From assembly GCA_022478985.1 (NCBI GenBank), contig JAKSZP010009526.1:1-64000 (forward strand): a stretch of 64,000 nt of DNA. Reading direction: 5' to 3'. The position numbers were made by a program, and so were the translations under genes. Shown piece after piece: positions 1 to 11,149 of this stretch. Each line of letters opens with the position of its first letter. Position 1 is the first letter of the stretch. Source of the DNA: Massospora cicadina (taxonomy: Eukaryota; Entomophthoromycota; Entomophthoromycetes; Entomophthorales; Entomophthoraceae). Below the pieces are notes generated by a model, which was given only the letters and a program-made list of their open reading frames with translations, was not told where the DNA came from and did no database searches.

Positions 1-795
1 GAGAGTCTACCAATTATTGCCTTCTGCAATAATATCCTTTAGATGGAATCTTCACGCTAGATGCTGATAGTCTAACTATTACCAAATCTACATTAAGACC
101 AATAATATTCTTTATTATTGTTAATCCATCTCTATGTCTGTATAAATGTCTGTTTTTTATTATAGTGAATTATAGGGAATTTATAGGAGATTCAGCTATC
201 TAACCCTCAGTTGACACCTCTTCAATAAAACAGCAGCCGTTGCCATTGAATCACCCTTCCTCATCTTGGAAGCGATGGTCTTCCCCATCTTAACTAGGAT
301 TCTGACATTGGACATCCTCAAGACCTCAAATGGAAAGAGTCAGAAATGTATTCTTGACGTTTTCCTCTTGATCCAAGTGAATCATCCATAATTGGCTAGC
401 GACCTGCTTGGATAATGGGACTTTTTACCCATTATGGCAGGTCATTTCACTAATCAATCGATTTGCTAGTTGCAGGTGGCATCACTCGCCTCACAACTCA
501 TTAAACATTCCCAATCATTTGGTGATGAAACCTGACCAATCCCAATATGGTACACCTGATAGTTAATTACTATCAGATGACTTTATTTCGTCAGCCGCTC
601 CACCCAATGAGATATTAGGTATTCATCTGGATCAAACTCCAATGTATATGAACAGAAAAATATCCTAAAATCCCCCTAAAAATAGTTCCTCCAAAATTTT
701 GGTCAACTGATTTCCAATTCACTTTGCTTTAGGAAATTTTTCCCCTAGCAATATCAGGTAAACTAGCAGGCTGGGAATATGGGCAAAAATTCCCT
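1..795 (-). mobile_element. B-family gypsy LTR, partial (K)
   Basis: The stretch is the reverse complement of the LTRs of element B at 6334-7612 and 14863-16139. Position 1 matches the inside of that LTR (gagagtcttccaattattgcc on the B strand reversed), and the right edge matches the B LTR start (ctgggaatatgggcaaaaat at about 771-790). The left part lies outside the window, so whether this is a solo LTR or one end of a full element cannot be decided. No polypurine tract is seen at the right edge, so a solo LTR is favoured. Confidence 0.8.
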
Positions 796-800
796 AAACG

Positions 801-1250
801 CCCTTCCCAAGATTGGGCCTCAAATTAATACAACTAAAAATCTAAAATGCCCAGTTCAACTTTCCATTTGGGATAGTGTTAATCCCAATAAAGTTGCGAG
901 TCAAGAAAAAGTGGAGTTTTATAACTCCTTTCCGGCAATGCTACCACTTTCTGAATTCAATGGCACCCCTCCCAAGATCAGGCCAAATATATTAAAATAA
1001 CTAATGTTAGTTGACCCAGTTCAACTCTCCAATTGGGATAGCACCAATCCCAACAAAGATGAGAGTCAAAAAAAGCAAAGCATGAAGCCTCCTTTCTGGC
1101 AATGCTATTGCTTCCCAATTTCAATGGCGCCCTCCTGAGATTGGGCCAAATTTAATTAAAATAAATAATTTAGATGACTTGGTTCAACTCTCTAATTGGG
1201 ATAGGGCCAATGCCAACAAAGATGAGAGTACCAAAAAAGCAAATCCCAAG
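801..1250. repeat. 164-bp tandem repeat, about 2.7 copies
   Basis: Three diverged units begin near 801, 965 and 1129. Each starts with a form of ccctcccaagattgggcc and carries a form of ggttcaactctccaattgggatag about 60 bases later. The period is about 164 bp. The array abuts the LTR at 1-795. The short open frames over it (779-1000, 1179-1493) follow the repeat and show no protein family. Confidence 0.8.
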
Positions 1251-1656
1251 AAACTAGCTGACGTCACCTCCGCTACCGTTGCCAACCTTCCAGCCCACTT
1301 TACATTTTCCTCTCAAACCTTGTCGCATGGTTTGCTTTTGGTCGCAAGTGGGATTTGCTCACCCCAATCCCAAGATGAACCTTCAGGGGGCCACGCCCTA
1401 CCATCGCTGGGCCATCCTCCAAGCTTGTGGGGTCACTTGACCATGCTATCCACTGTCAATGACCTTTTCCTGAGACCTCCAAGTCAACTATGAGGGCCTC
1501 AGCTGATGTTTTTGTCCAGCTTCAAACCCTAACCACACCAGGCACTATCACCGACCTGGTCTGCATTTTGCCTGAGGCTCTGTACGCCCCCAAACTTGAG
1601 TTCTCCAACCCTCAGGCCACAACTTGTTCCCCTAGGCCAAGGCTTATAGAGGGATC
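1251..1656 (+). other. GC-richer remnant, unassigned
   Basis: A stretch of clearly higher GC than its surroundings, lying directly before the LTR at 1657. It ends in a purine-rich run (aggcttatagagggatc) that looks like a polypurine tract and closely matches the one before the G LTR at 27704. It may be the 3' end of the internal region of the element owning the LTR at 1657. No protein motif is recognised. Confidence 0.3.
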
Positions 1657-2142
1657 TGTCAGGATTTTCCCTGGGTTAGGTGTAAGCCTTTTCCAGGGGA
1701 AGGATCGACATCCCCCTTCAAGGGGTGTAAATCCTTGCTGGCTTATTAGACTTAATAATAAGAGTCAAATCTACCAGTATATCAAATTCAGGTCTTGGTA
1801 TAAATTGCCTCAAATTTGAGGAAATGGTACAATCCTATTCCCTGGGACATGTGACCTGGGATCTCACCTGACCTGGTCACATGGGTGGCTTGATCCAAGC
1901 AAGAGTCAGAATAGTGGGACATCCAGAAGGCCAGGAGAAACCCTACTTGGACGGGGCCATGAAGATCCTAGAGCCACGTGTCCCCAAATACCCTATAAAT
2001 ATCCTAATTATTATTCTAATAAAATACTTTCATTCATAAGATCTATTTTATCCTATATTTTATTAAGTTTAAGTTACTCAAATGAACAGAGTCTCGTCCA
2101 TTGTTGCATCTGGAGCCACCATTGTCCTCTTGGCTAATGCCA
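1657..2142 (+). mobile_element. A-like LTR (L)
   Basis: Begins TGTCAGGATT, the same start as the 5' LTR of element A, after a purine-rich tract. Bases 1930-2025 align with the A LTR promoter region: ccatgaagatcct, a TATA box (tataaat, 1994-2000) and a polyadenylation signal (aataaaa, 2018-2024). The right end is set near aatgcca by comparison with A and is uncertain. No target-site duplication was found. It is probably a diverged relative of the A LTR. Confidence 0.5.
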
Positions 2143-2221
2143 GCCCCTTGCAGTCAGCCTACTTGTTGGGTTCCCCTGCGTTAGCACCAGCGAGCTCATC
2201 TTGGGGAAGCCTGATAGCTGG

Positions 2222-3002
2222 TGTTAAATTTATTTAGTTTAGATGAAGCCTCAAACTTAAATTTATAAAAATATATTACCAGTTTTTTAGGCTGGTTTTT
2301 TAAGTTTAAGGCCTGGTTTATCAAAATATTATATTTTTAATCCTAAGAGCTTTCCCAAAAAACGCTGAGCTTAAGATCAAATAAATTTTAAATAAATTGC
2401 CACATTAGTGCTCCTAAGCCGATGAGATAGGGAAGGATGCATAAACTAAATTATATCATCTTGAAGTTAAGCCTAAGGTTATATTTAGCTCTCAACTCCT
2501 CTATTAACCATTAACAACCCTTATCCACCTATTATACTTCACTGTATTAGCTTCCTAATGACAGATAATGGAAACCATTTAATTGAGATGCAATTATCAA
2601 TCTAAGTACAGCCTCAGTGTGAATCCAGATATACTCAACTGTAGACTTGAACATTACAATCACCTCTCAAATTATCAAAAACTGCTTCCATCATCACATA
2701 TGGTTTGCGCCTATCCCTCATTATAATCTTGATTCACCCTTGATACTACAGATATTATTAACCTTTTTACTAATAAAATGCTTCTTACATCCTGTAATAT
2801 TGTATAGTAAAAGTCATTTAGCTCCTAGGCGTAGATTTACTATACCAGGAGCTTAGATCGAGACTTTTAGAATTGTTACATAGATGTATCCTACTAAAAA
2901 TTAGTTATCTTACTTCATAGGTTTGCTATAAAGTAAGTTGAGAAGTTTTACCGTTCAACTGTTGACCTATGCATGTAGCATGAGGATGGAACACACGCTA
3001 CA
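2222..3002 (+). mobile_element. G element 5' LTR
   Basis: Aligns along its length with 27704-28598 in direct orientation. Shared blocks include agtgctc near 2408/27952, cttcctaatgacagata near 2551/28092, tatccctcattataat near 2713/28310 and gttgacctRtgca near 2961/28561. It starts TGTTAAAT and ends CGCTACA, followed three bases later by a primer-binding-like site. With the second copy it brackets element A, so the two are read as the LTRs of one older element. Confidence 0.7.
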
Positions 3003-3005
3003 AAA

Positions 3006-3019
3006 TGGTGCTATATACA
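3006..3019 (+). promoter_or_regulatory. Primer-binding site of G
   Basis: TGGTGCTATATACA lies three bases after the G 5' LTR. Its first seven bases equal the PBS of elements A and B. This position and the TGG start are what a tRNA-primed LTR element has. Confidence 0.55.
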
Positions 3020-3232
3020 TGGAGTAGTGTGCTTTGTTAAAGAAAATGATTGTAAGGAATTACTAATCTATACTAAAATAACGCTATAGTGATTAATGAA
3101 GATGTCAGACATTGCTTGGAGAAGCTGAAACAAATCTTCATTGGTATCAAACTTCTAAAAAAAGTTGAAGATATTCATTAGTATGCCCAAACAAACTAAT
3201 TAAAATATCCTAGAAACATCTATGTTTACTTG

Positions 3233-3590
3233 CACCAAAAACCCTCGCTGTTTTATTGATGAAAATTGGAATAACTAACCCAAATGTTTTGGCGCCATTT
3301 TTATTCCTTGCATCAAAGCTCCTTGCTGTTCCAAAGACAAACTTTGAAATAGCCAACCCAACATCCTTGGTACCCTTTATCTGTTACCTTGCGCTAAAGC
3401 TCACTACTATTTTGAGAATGAATTGAAACTAACTAAGACATATGCCCAGCGCCAGATTCTTTACCTTGAATGAAACTCTAATCTGTTCTGACAATGAAAT
3501 CAGAACGTCAAACCAAATGCCTTTGTATCCTCTCTGTTTCCTTGCGCTGAAGCTTCTTGCTTCTCTGACACTAAAATAAAGCAATGAAAC
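3233..3590. repeat. 78-bp degenerate tandem repeat
   Basis: Units start near 3233, 3311, 3391, 3468 and 3540. Each opens with ccttgc followed by a form of gctaaagctccttgctgtt, and has a form of caacccaaatccttggtaccc later. The period of 72-80 bp is close to 26 codons, so it may once have coded a peptide repeat, but the units are full of stops now. Confidence 0.7.
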
Positions 3591-4007
3591 CATAATATAG
3601 CTCTTTTAAAAATTCTATTTACCTCACACTATTGTATTTAATTTTAATTTATAATATTGCTTTAGGGTTTTTTGATGACGTTTAAGATACAACCTCAGAA
3701 AATTCACATATAATCAAGAGAGGTCTAAAAAACTGCCACTGGATTGCCAAGATCTCTCAGAGCTCCTTGCCATTTTTGTTACACCAACTACCCGTACTTT
3801 AACTGCAATCTCTCCCTGAAGCAGATTTGCAGTCTGATCCTCTAACCATCAACATCACAGACCCGATTTTGCAAAAAAGTGAGTATCAGTAAGCTCAAGG
3901 GAATTCAAACACATTATATATACTGCTAACACCATGGACCACTTCAAGCTTCTTATCTTTTCATTATGTACCTCAAACGTGCATGAAGGCCCCCTGGTTA
4001 AGGAACT

Positions 4008-4571
4008 TGTCAGGATTCGAATTAAAAATGAATTAAAAACGAATCAAAGCCCCTAATTCTAAGTTGAGCAGTAGTAATTGACTCTCAAGACTTTAAAAAT
4101 AGAGCCTAATCTTAATGACACCAATCTCAAACTTAGTTAGGGATCCACATGTATTTGAGGATCAATGGAGACAACTTCAGGAGTCGCATCCCCACATCCT
4201 GAATCACATGAGGTGGCGTTTCCACCGCTCTAGTCTTGGGGTCAGAAAAATACAATGAGGGTGCCACCCAGGCAGTCAATCTGGAAGGCCATGAAGGATC
4301 CTGAGCAGATGGGGCCACAAAGATCCTTAAGGCACCGTGTCCATGAGCACCTTATATATATTGAAGCTTTTTAATTAAACAAAGTAGTTGGTATCCAGTT
4401 CATCCTTGCATTTTTGATCTCCTCTAGCATAAATTGTACAGCTTTTGGTTCTGAGCTTAAATTTTATCAAGTTCCGAGGTTCAAATCCTGGTGCAACTCA
4501 TTTTTGTAAATTTTCAGCTTTGAGCCCACCCATGAACCTTGGCGACAGTTTAAGGAACTGTAACGCCAACA
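4008..4571 (+). mobile_element. Element A 5' LTR
   Basis: Starts TGTCAGGATT and ends TAACGCCAACA. It matches 26444-26993 through most of its length, for example tgactctcaag, atccacatg and gaatcacatgaggtggc. It has a TATA-like run (ttatatatat, near 4344) after cgtgtccatgagcacc. The start was settled by three comparisons: the polypurine tract before the 3' copy, the same LTR of E at 49202-49682, and the flanking duplication. Confidence 0.8.
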
Positions 4572-4575
4572 AAGG

Positions 4576-4589
4576 TGGTGCTCACTATA
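4576..4589 (+). promoter_or_regulatory. Primer-binding site of A
   Basis: TGGTGCTCACTATA begins four bases after the 5' LTR. It is almost identical to the B site (TGGTGCTCACTACA at 7616). Its complement would be a tRNA 3' end with GAGCACCA; the tRNA was not identified. Confidence 0.65.
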
Positions 4590-4632
4590 GGGGGCTCTGA
4601 GCTGTCCTATGTGAAAACATCTATCATGAACA

Positions 4633-6333
4633 ATGGAAAATACTAGCAGTCCTGAAGATCAATATACTGATTAGTCAAGAAGCATTGAATAATAGATAAG
4701 TACCTTACATTATGAAGTACCACCCATACAGCCTGAGAATTTAGAGTTTCAGGCCACATTCCAGTTCTCTCTGCCTTCTGTTAATGGAAGACTTTACCAA
4801 CTTCAGTATGAGAACCTTAATGATGTTGTCCAACAACTAATAGATGGCATCTACTCCATGAGTGCCCACTCAAGCCGCCCCCACGCCTCTTCCATGCCCT
4901 CTACCATGTGGGACCTCTATGCCTTGGCCCAGTTGCCAGCAGGAGAACTTGCCATGGGCCCCAAACACTACCTTCACAACTTTGTTCATCTAGCTATGCA
5001 TTACCTACTCCAGCTAGTTGGGTTGCACCATCATGAAGTCTCCTGACAACTGAGGCTCACCTATGACGTACACTCCCACATTGTCAAATTTCTTCAACGC
5101 GGCCTCCTCCTTTGTCAATGCAACTGTAAGGCCATTATTGAATATTAATAATTGATCAATGAGGCCTGAGACCAAATTATGGTGTTGAATAGAGGGATCT
5201 ATGGCCATCTTGTAGACCAGTTGCATCAGAACGTTCAACTCCTTGAGGCAACTTAGAATAAGCGCCTCCATTAAGTTGAGGATCTGTTTTGGGCCCTGCA
5301 ACATCACTATCAAGAGCTGGCCTCTCATGACAACCCCTCCAGGAGTGAAGGTCCTTAAGGCCTAGGGGGCCCAAAGGCCTCGAAGGGCGTGAGGGACCCA
5401 AAGGACCAGAGGGTCCTCGTGGATCTCAAGGGCCCTTAGGTCCTGCAACACCCACTCCAGATGGCCCTGATGACCCATGGCAAAAGGATGTGATAAAAGC
5501 CTTGGCTGCCTTACATAATCCAATTCAGAATGTAGCTCAGGGGTGTAAACTCTGAGTGGACGGAGTCTTCCTTGACCCTAGGGTTTCCATTGAGGCACTG
5601 TCAGATGAAATAAACAACTCTAGTGCCATCACCAAGCTTCCCAATAGTAACATCTCTCATCTTGAACAAGCTTACCAAGGGTTTGAAACCCATTTGACCA
5701 ACTTGGAGAGCCAGCTTCGCCTTCAGGGTGCTAACATTAATTCCCTAAAAGAGCAGATTTTAAATAAGGCTTCCATTTTCTCCCTCAAACAAAACTGGGA
5801 TGATATCCAAGAGGACCTTGAGGGTTTATGTCAACGGCTAGACCAGAAGGCCCCCTGTGACTATGCGGAAACTACGATCTCTGAGCCAGCGCCCTTCTTT
5901 GGTGTTAACACCCTCTCCACTCCTCTTGTGAGTAACTTTAAACCTAGTTTTGTGGAAAGTTTAACCCCTGGCCAGGAAAGCATTGCCTCCTTTCTGTATG
6001 CATATGAGAGTTCCATGGATGAGGCCACCAATCGGCAGAAGGTGAAGCATAAATACTCCTGCCTCAACACCACTGCCCAAGAGATCAGGAACCCCCATTT
6101 GAAGGAGTGCACCACCTGGGAACAGGTCCATACAGCCTTAAGCCTAGAGTTTGGCAGCAATTAAACCCTGGACAACCAAAAACAAGAGTTTATGGGTATC
6201 TGCCAGTATAAAGGGGAAAGCTACATGGAGTTTACCAGCCATTTTTATGCTCAAGCATATCCTTTAGTCACTACCAATCAAATCACCTTGGATGGTGTTA
6301 TTACTACTGTTATCCCACATTGAGATCCTACCC
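4633..6333 (+). pseudogene. gag: Element A gag, first part
   Basis: Gag supplies the capsid and nucleocapsid of the retrotransposon particle. The first ATG after the PBS is at 4633 and a reading can be followed to the B insertion, with several stops between 4675 and 5550. The longest open part is 5556-6164. It has a predicted coiled coil with heptad leucines (about residues 35-90: SHLEQAYQGFE, LTNLESQLRLQG, LKEQIL), then a gypsy-type capsid segment (LTPGQESIASFL, CTTWEQVHTALSLEFG). The frame continues past the TAA at 6162 (EFMGICQYKGESYMEF) until B interrupts it after 6333. The same capsid region is seen uninterrupted in E near 63840-64000. Confidence 0.8.
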
Positions 6334-7612
6334 TGTTAAAATTTTTGCCCATAATCCCAGCCTGCTAGATTACCTGGTATCGCTAAAGGAAAAATTCCCT
6401 AAGGTGAAGTGGATTGAAAATTGGTTGGACTGAGTTTTAGAGGAACTACGTTCAGGGAATTTGGGATATTCAACTGGTTGTATCCATCAGGGATTGATCC
6501 GGATGAATAACTAAGATCTCATTGGGAAGAGCGGCTGACGAAATAAAGGCATCTGATAGTAATTAACTATCAGGTGTACCAATTGGGATTGGTTGGGTTT
6601 CATCACTGACTGATTGGGATTGAATAGTAAGTTGCGAGATGAGTGATGCTGCCTGCAACTAGTAGATCAATTGGTTGGTGAAGTGACCTGCCATAATGGG
6701 TAATAGTTTCATTACCCAAGCAGGTTGCTATCCAACTATGGTTAGTTCTCTTGGATTAAGAGGAAAATGTTAGGGACACCTTTTCAACTCTTTCCATTTG
6801 AGGTCTCGAGTTTGTCCAATGATGGAATCCTAGCCAGGATGGGGAAGACCATTGCTGCTGAGATGAGGAAGAGTGATTCAACGGCAATGGCTGCAGTTTC
6901 ATTGAAGAGGTGTCAACTGAGGGTTAGACAGACGAATCCCCTACTATATAATTCCCTAGGATTTACTATAATAAAAAACCCTAGTATTTTGGAATAGATA
7001 CAAATCAGCTCAACTTTCCATTTGGTTTCAACCATCTTGGGGATGATACAGGTGATAAGGATTTAATCAGTCAAGTGAAATAAGATCCTTGTATGGCAGG
7101 AATCCAGAATATAAGAAAAACTCTAGTTTGAAGATAATAAGTACTTTTACAGTAATATTATGAATTTTGTTTATAGTTATACTATCAGCTTCTATTGTGT
7201 CATTCTATCTCAAAGATATTATTGAAGAAGGCAATAATTGGAAGACTCTCAGAGAGAAGAGTAAAGATCCAAGCGGGGATATTGAGATGAAGGAATCACA
7301 ATCAAGGGTAGCTGCTGACTGTTTGTTGGGCTGAGAGAGACTGTCACCAGGGTATCTTAATGAAGATTGGGAGGACAAGAGTATAGGGAACAAATCCCTA
7401 TGAGTATGACTTACGGAGTCTTTAATTAAAAATACTGGCCAAGTGTTGGGCTAGATAATAGCTTAAACTCAACTATGGATAATAGTCTCCATACTATTAT
7501 CAATTATTATATTCTATAAAACGCAACAAGGTGCACGAGGAAATTGAACCTGTGCAGTAAAAAGGTTACTGGGTTGATGGCCGATAATCAATCCCCTAAG
7601 TAAATTTTTACA
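6334..7612 (+). mobile_element. Element B 5' LTR
   Basis: 1279 bp, starting tgttaaaatttttgccca and ending taaatttttaca. Near-parallel to the 3' copy, with point changes. A short open frame (6767-6997) runs through the middle of all copies but is broken by different stops, so it is not taken as a gene. Confidence 0.9.
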
Positions 7613-7615
7613 AGT

Positions 7616-7629
7616 TGGTGCTCACTACA
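7616..7629 (+). promoter_or_regulatory. Primer-binding site of B
   Basis: TGGTGCTCACTACA starts three bases after the LTR, the expected place for tRNA priming. The same sequence type is used by A and G. Confidence 0.7.
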
Positions 7630-7636
7630 TGGGTAG

Positions 7637-9356
7637 TTGAGTAAAGAATCTATTATAATATCATATAAAGAAGAACTACGCAAGCTATGGACTGAGATCG
7701 CCACTGTGAATCAGAATGCCTTAAACTCAGCGGATAATTGGGAGTTTGTGGCCTTGGAAGAACAAGTCATCAAGGTGGAGGAAAGAGTAGAGAATGTAGC
7801 CAACTTCAGAAACAAGTTACTCGGCAAAGTAAACTCGTTGAAAAAGAAGGAAGGGGACCTTGTTCAAGAGGTCCTACTCCTGAAATGGAGAGAGAAGCGG
7901 ATTGCGTTCATTTAAGAAAGTTCAGTGCAGATATTGAGAAATTGATCAAAGAAGTGGAGGAACTGAAAGATCACAGATGTGCTTGTGAGCCCAATATGGC
8001 CAGTGATGCTTGAAGAGAGAAGTCCTCGCATGATACTTGGGAAGTCAAAAACCCAAGAAATATGCCACCTGGCTTTAAAGCCATTTCAGAGATGACGCCT
8101 GAAGTCACTCCACAAGTTAGCAAAGTAGCTAAACCGAGAGAATCAGCCTAAAATGACTTGGAGGAATTTAGAGCAATGCTGAAATTGCCAACATTCCATC
8201 AGTATAATGGCCCAACATTTTTACAACTGTTCAACATGACTATGAATAGCTACGGGGATTGTCAAAAGGCATTGATGGTCATGAACTGCCTGGACACTGA
8301 ATGTCAAAACCTAGTGTTACCTCACCTGGAGGGGGACAGCTGGTCATATGCTGAGGCAAAGGCGGCCATCATGAAGGAGTTTGGAGTCCAACCCTCATGT
8401 CAAAACGCAAGCAAGAATTTATGGGAATATAGTTCCATAAAGATGAGTCTCTTGCTAGCTTCGCAGATCAATTTTACCAGGAGTCACAGATCCTGGCCAG
8501 AGCAGAAAGTATTGGATGACTTTGATGCTAGAATCTCTTTGAAAGTGGCCCTTCAGCCCTATTGTGACTTGCATTGATGTTGTCTTCTGTGTTTGCAATG
8601 GAGATAACTACCTCACAAATGTAGACAACATGAAGATTTTGGGAACGACGTTCGATGTCCCAAATAGAAGCTTCAAGTCCAATCCAGTACAAAATCTGAA
8701 TCTCACGAAGGGAAATGAAGGAGCAAAGGAGGCTACCAACCAAACCATGCCAGGAAATAAGCCCGAAGAATTCAGACAGTTAAGCAAGAAAGAAAAGGTC
8801 TGCTATCAATGTGGTGGGAAAGGACATTTTGCTGCACACTGCAAAAAGCTGGAGGATCAGATTAATGTGGTCCAGGCCAAGGAGACAGCAGCCACCAAGG
8901 ATTCAGGAAAAAGGGGTCCGCTGCCTAGACAAGAAACAATCTAGAGTGGCGGAGAAACCTGTTCCTCCCAATATCAGGAATGAAGAAATAGACATTAGCG
9001 ATCTATTCATAGATGACGAGCAGGATCAGCTATACCAAGTGGTCAATATGGATGTGAATGTTGTGACCAGAGCCAAGGCAAAGAAGATCGGCCCTGAGAT
9101 AATCCAGGAAGTTGCCTTGCCATACACACAACAACTGGTGGAGAAGATTCAAACCGCCGAGAATCCTGAAGAGTTATTAGATGTCCGTTTAGATGAGGCC
9201 AATATGTCTATCCCCCTCAGCATGATAAAGGAATTGTTTACTGAATTATCGGCACAAATTATTTACACCCTAGATTTGGCTAATAATGCTGCCATTCACT
9301 CAGTAAATACTATATTACAATACTCCAAGTTTACATATATAGATGTACAAGTGAAT
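7637..9356 (+). pseudogene. gag: Element B gag with CCHC zinc knuckle
   Basis: Capsid/nucleocapsid precursor. In order: an N-terminal coiled coil (7637-7915; LEEQVIKVEERVENVANF), shifts into other frames, a capsid core (8158-8577; YNGPTFLQLFNM, LPHLEGDSWSYAEAK), another shift, and a zinc knuckle CYQCGGKGHFAAHC (8801-8842, C-X2-C-X4-H-X4-C). A C-terminal part with VVTRAKAKK (9057-9085) leads toward the protease. The start is uncertain: the first ATG (7630) meets a stop after two codons, and the frame at 7637 begins with TTG where an ATG may once have stood. The C-terminal part is recognisably related to the end of the gag in element F. Confidence 0.8.
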
Positions 9357-9773
9357 TGAGTGAGGGTGAGGGCGATTGTTGACAGTGGAGCGCCCATCAA
9401 TATTGTGTCAACTAAGTTGGTAAAGAGGATGAAAATCTCGCCAGACTTGGAACACAAGAGAGAATATGGGACATCTGGGATGAACACCACCGTTTCCTGT
9501 GGAGCGTATAGTGTACTGCCACTATGATTTGAATCATTGGTGGTATCTGCGTCAGCAATAGTTTTGGCGAACCAAAACTATGATATGATGATCAGAACGG
9601 AGTTCCTATGGAAGTATGGAGTTAAATATAACTTTGAGAATAATACGTTGATCATCCTGGGTCAGACGTTACCATTGGTATACCAGAAGGATGGTGAAGC
9701 TCCTTTAAACCGGAGAAATAACTTCATCAACTTGATATACAATGTTGGCATTATACCAATTCATACCAATTAG
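9357..9773 (+). pseudogene. pol: Element B aspartic protease
   Basis: Retropepsin-type protease that matures the Gag-Pol polyprotein. The active-site motif is intact at 9381-9392: VDSGAPINIVS (Asp-Ser-Gly). After it come a segment KLVKRMKISPDLE, a flap-like region (YGTSGMNTTVSCGAYS), then a TGA at 9526-9528 and a further segment (ANQNYDMMIRTEFLWKYG) typical of the C-terminal half. It directly follows the gag frame. Apart from that stop it is the best-preserved protease in the window. Confidence 0.75.
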
Positions 9774-10369
9774 TTGGTAGGAAGCAATGAGAGATGCTGG
9801 CTGAAATCCTAGAAAACTGGGGAATTTCATTAAGGATCAAGAATGAGAGGACCATACCAGCTGGATTGCAGATAATAGTCAACACAGGGTTGACTTTGGA
9901 GTTTCCTGAGCTGTTGTATGGGGAAGTCAGAAGCCCCTGGAAGAATTCCAGAGTGAAACCATGGGTGGCTCCTGGGATAGTAATGCTGGGCCATGGAGAA
10001 ATTCGAGTTCTCATGGCAAATTTAAGTGAAAACTGATGAAGATCAAGAGGAATCAGATAATCACATTCATTCATCTGATCCCGACAGCCAAATTGAGATG
10101 ATTCCACGATTTTAGGTCTCTTGACAAAATGTGATTACCGGCTGGGGTAGCCAAAAGAATCAACCAATTTGGTTGATCAAGAGCAACTCGCTTTCTGCGG
10201 AAGGCCAGAAGGAAGAGGTGCTCATACTATTTGAGAAATATTGGGAAGTGTTCACTCAGGATGACCACAATTTTAATGCGCATGAGACATTTTTCACAAG
10301 GTCAACACCGGGGAAAATCTACCAATAAGGATGAGACTATTCTGAAGATAGAAAGCTGCCAAAGCAGTA
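9774..10369 (+). pseudogene. pol: Element B protease-RT linker
   Basis: Open stretches at 9794-10036 and 10131-10328 carry the poorly conserved linker between protease and RT. Part of it resembles the usual pre-RT segment (LFEKYWEVFTQDDHNF, then HETFFT). The frame changes between stretches. No separate function is assigned. Confidence 0.5.
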
Positions 10370-11130
10370 GTGGAGGATGAGATCAGCAAACTAGTAAAGC
10401 ATGGGCTTCTAGTTCCGTCGTCAAGTCCCTGGGAAAGTTTGATTCTGATCGTGAAGAAGAAGGATGGATTAAACCAGGTGGTGATTGATTACCAGAGGCT
10501 AAATAAAATTATAAAGAAGGATTCATATCCCCTACTGAGGATCAATGATGTACTAGATCGTTTAGGAGAAGCGAATTATTTCTCCATAATGGACCTAATC
10601 TCAGGATATTGGCAGATAGACTTGCCAGAAGAAGACCAAGAAAAATGCTGATCATTACCGTGAAGAGGTTATACCAGCTGACAAGGATGCCCCAGGGTCT
10701 CTGCAATGCGCCTGCGACGTTCCAGAGGGCCATGGACGCGATACTAAGTGACCTGAAGCTGTCATGCATCCTGGTATATCTGGACGATATAAACGTGTTC
10801 AGTAGGACGTTTAATGATCACCGCCACCACTTGGAGGAAGTTTTTAAGTGATTGTCCATGGCTAACCTGAAGATCAAGACAAGGAATTGCCACTTCTTTA
10901 AGAAAGAGTTGGAATACCTGGGGTTTATAATCAACTCAAGTGGATTGCAGCCGCAAACCCAAAAGATAGCAGCTATAGAGTGTATTGCTGTACCAAAGAG
11001 TGTCTGAGACATCCAAGTATTCCTTGGGATAGTCATATACTATAGAAGAATTATTTGGGTTTTGGCCAGATAGCCAAGCCATTATTACATTTATTATAGG
11101 ATCCAAAAAAGGATTCATGTGGAATGAAGA
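10370..11130 (+). pseudogene. pol: Element B reverse transcriptase
   Basis: RNA-dependent DNA polymerase that copies the element RNA. Blocks in order: VKHGLLVPSSSPWESLILIVKK, VVIDYQRLNKII, SYPLLRIND, FSIMDLISGYWQIDL, then a frameshift near 10650, RMPQGLCNAPATFQRAMD, and the catalytic box VYLDDINVFS with YLDD intact at 10777-10788. After a TGA near 10850 the thumb and connection follow (FFKKELEYLGFIINSSGLQP). The order and spacing are those of Ty3/gypsy RT. The gene is dead through the frameshift and stops, but the active site is unchanged. Confidence 0.9.
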
Positions 11131-11149
11131 GGCCCAGGCTCCTTCAATG

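Larger units (their letters stand above)
3003..4007 (+). mobile_element. G internal region, left part
   Basis: The interval between the G 5' LTR and the insertion point of A. No open frame or gypsy protein motif can be followed. It contains the degenerate tandem repeat at 3233-3590 and otherwise AT-rich sequence. Together with 26999-27703 it gives G an internal region of only about 1.7 kb, too short for gag-pol, so G was either non-autonomous or heavily deleted. Confidence 0.5.

Noticed and set aside
5014..5401. Minus-strand open frames opposite the A gag
   Set aside because: They are shadows of the plus-strand gag region, which matches gypsy gag order and element E.
6767..6997. Short open frame in the B LTR (also at 15336-15521)
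   Set aside because: It occurs in LTR copies only, with different breaks, and shows no protein family; likely chance in a repeated sequence.
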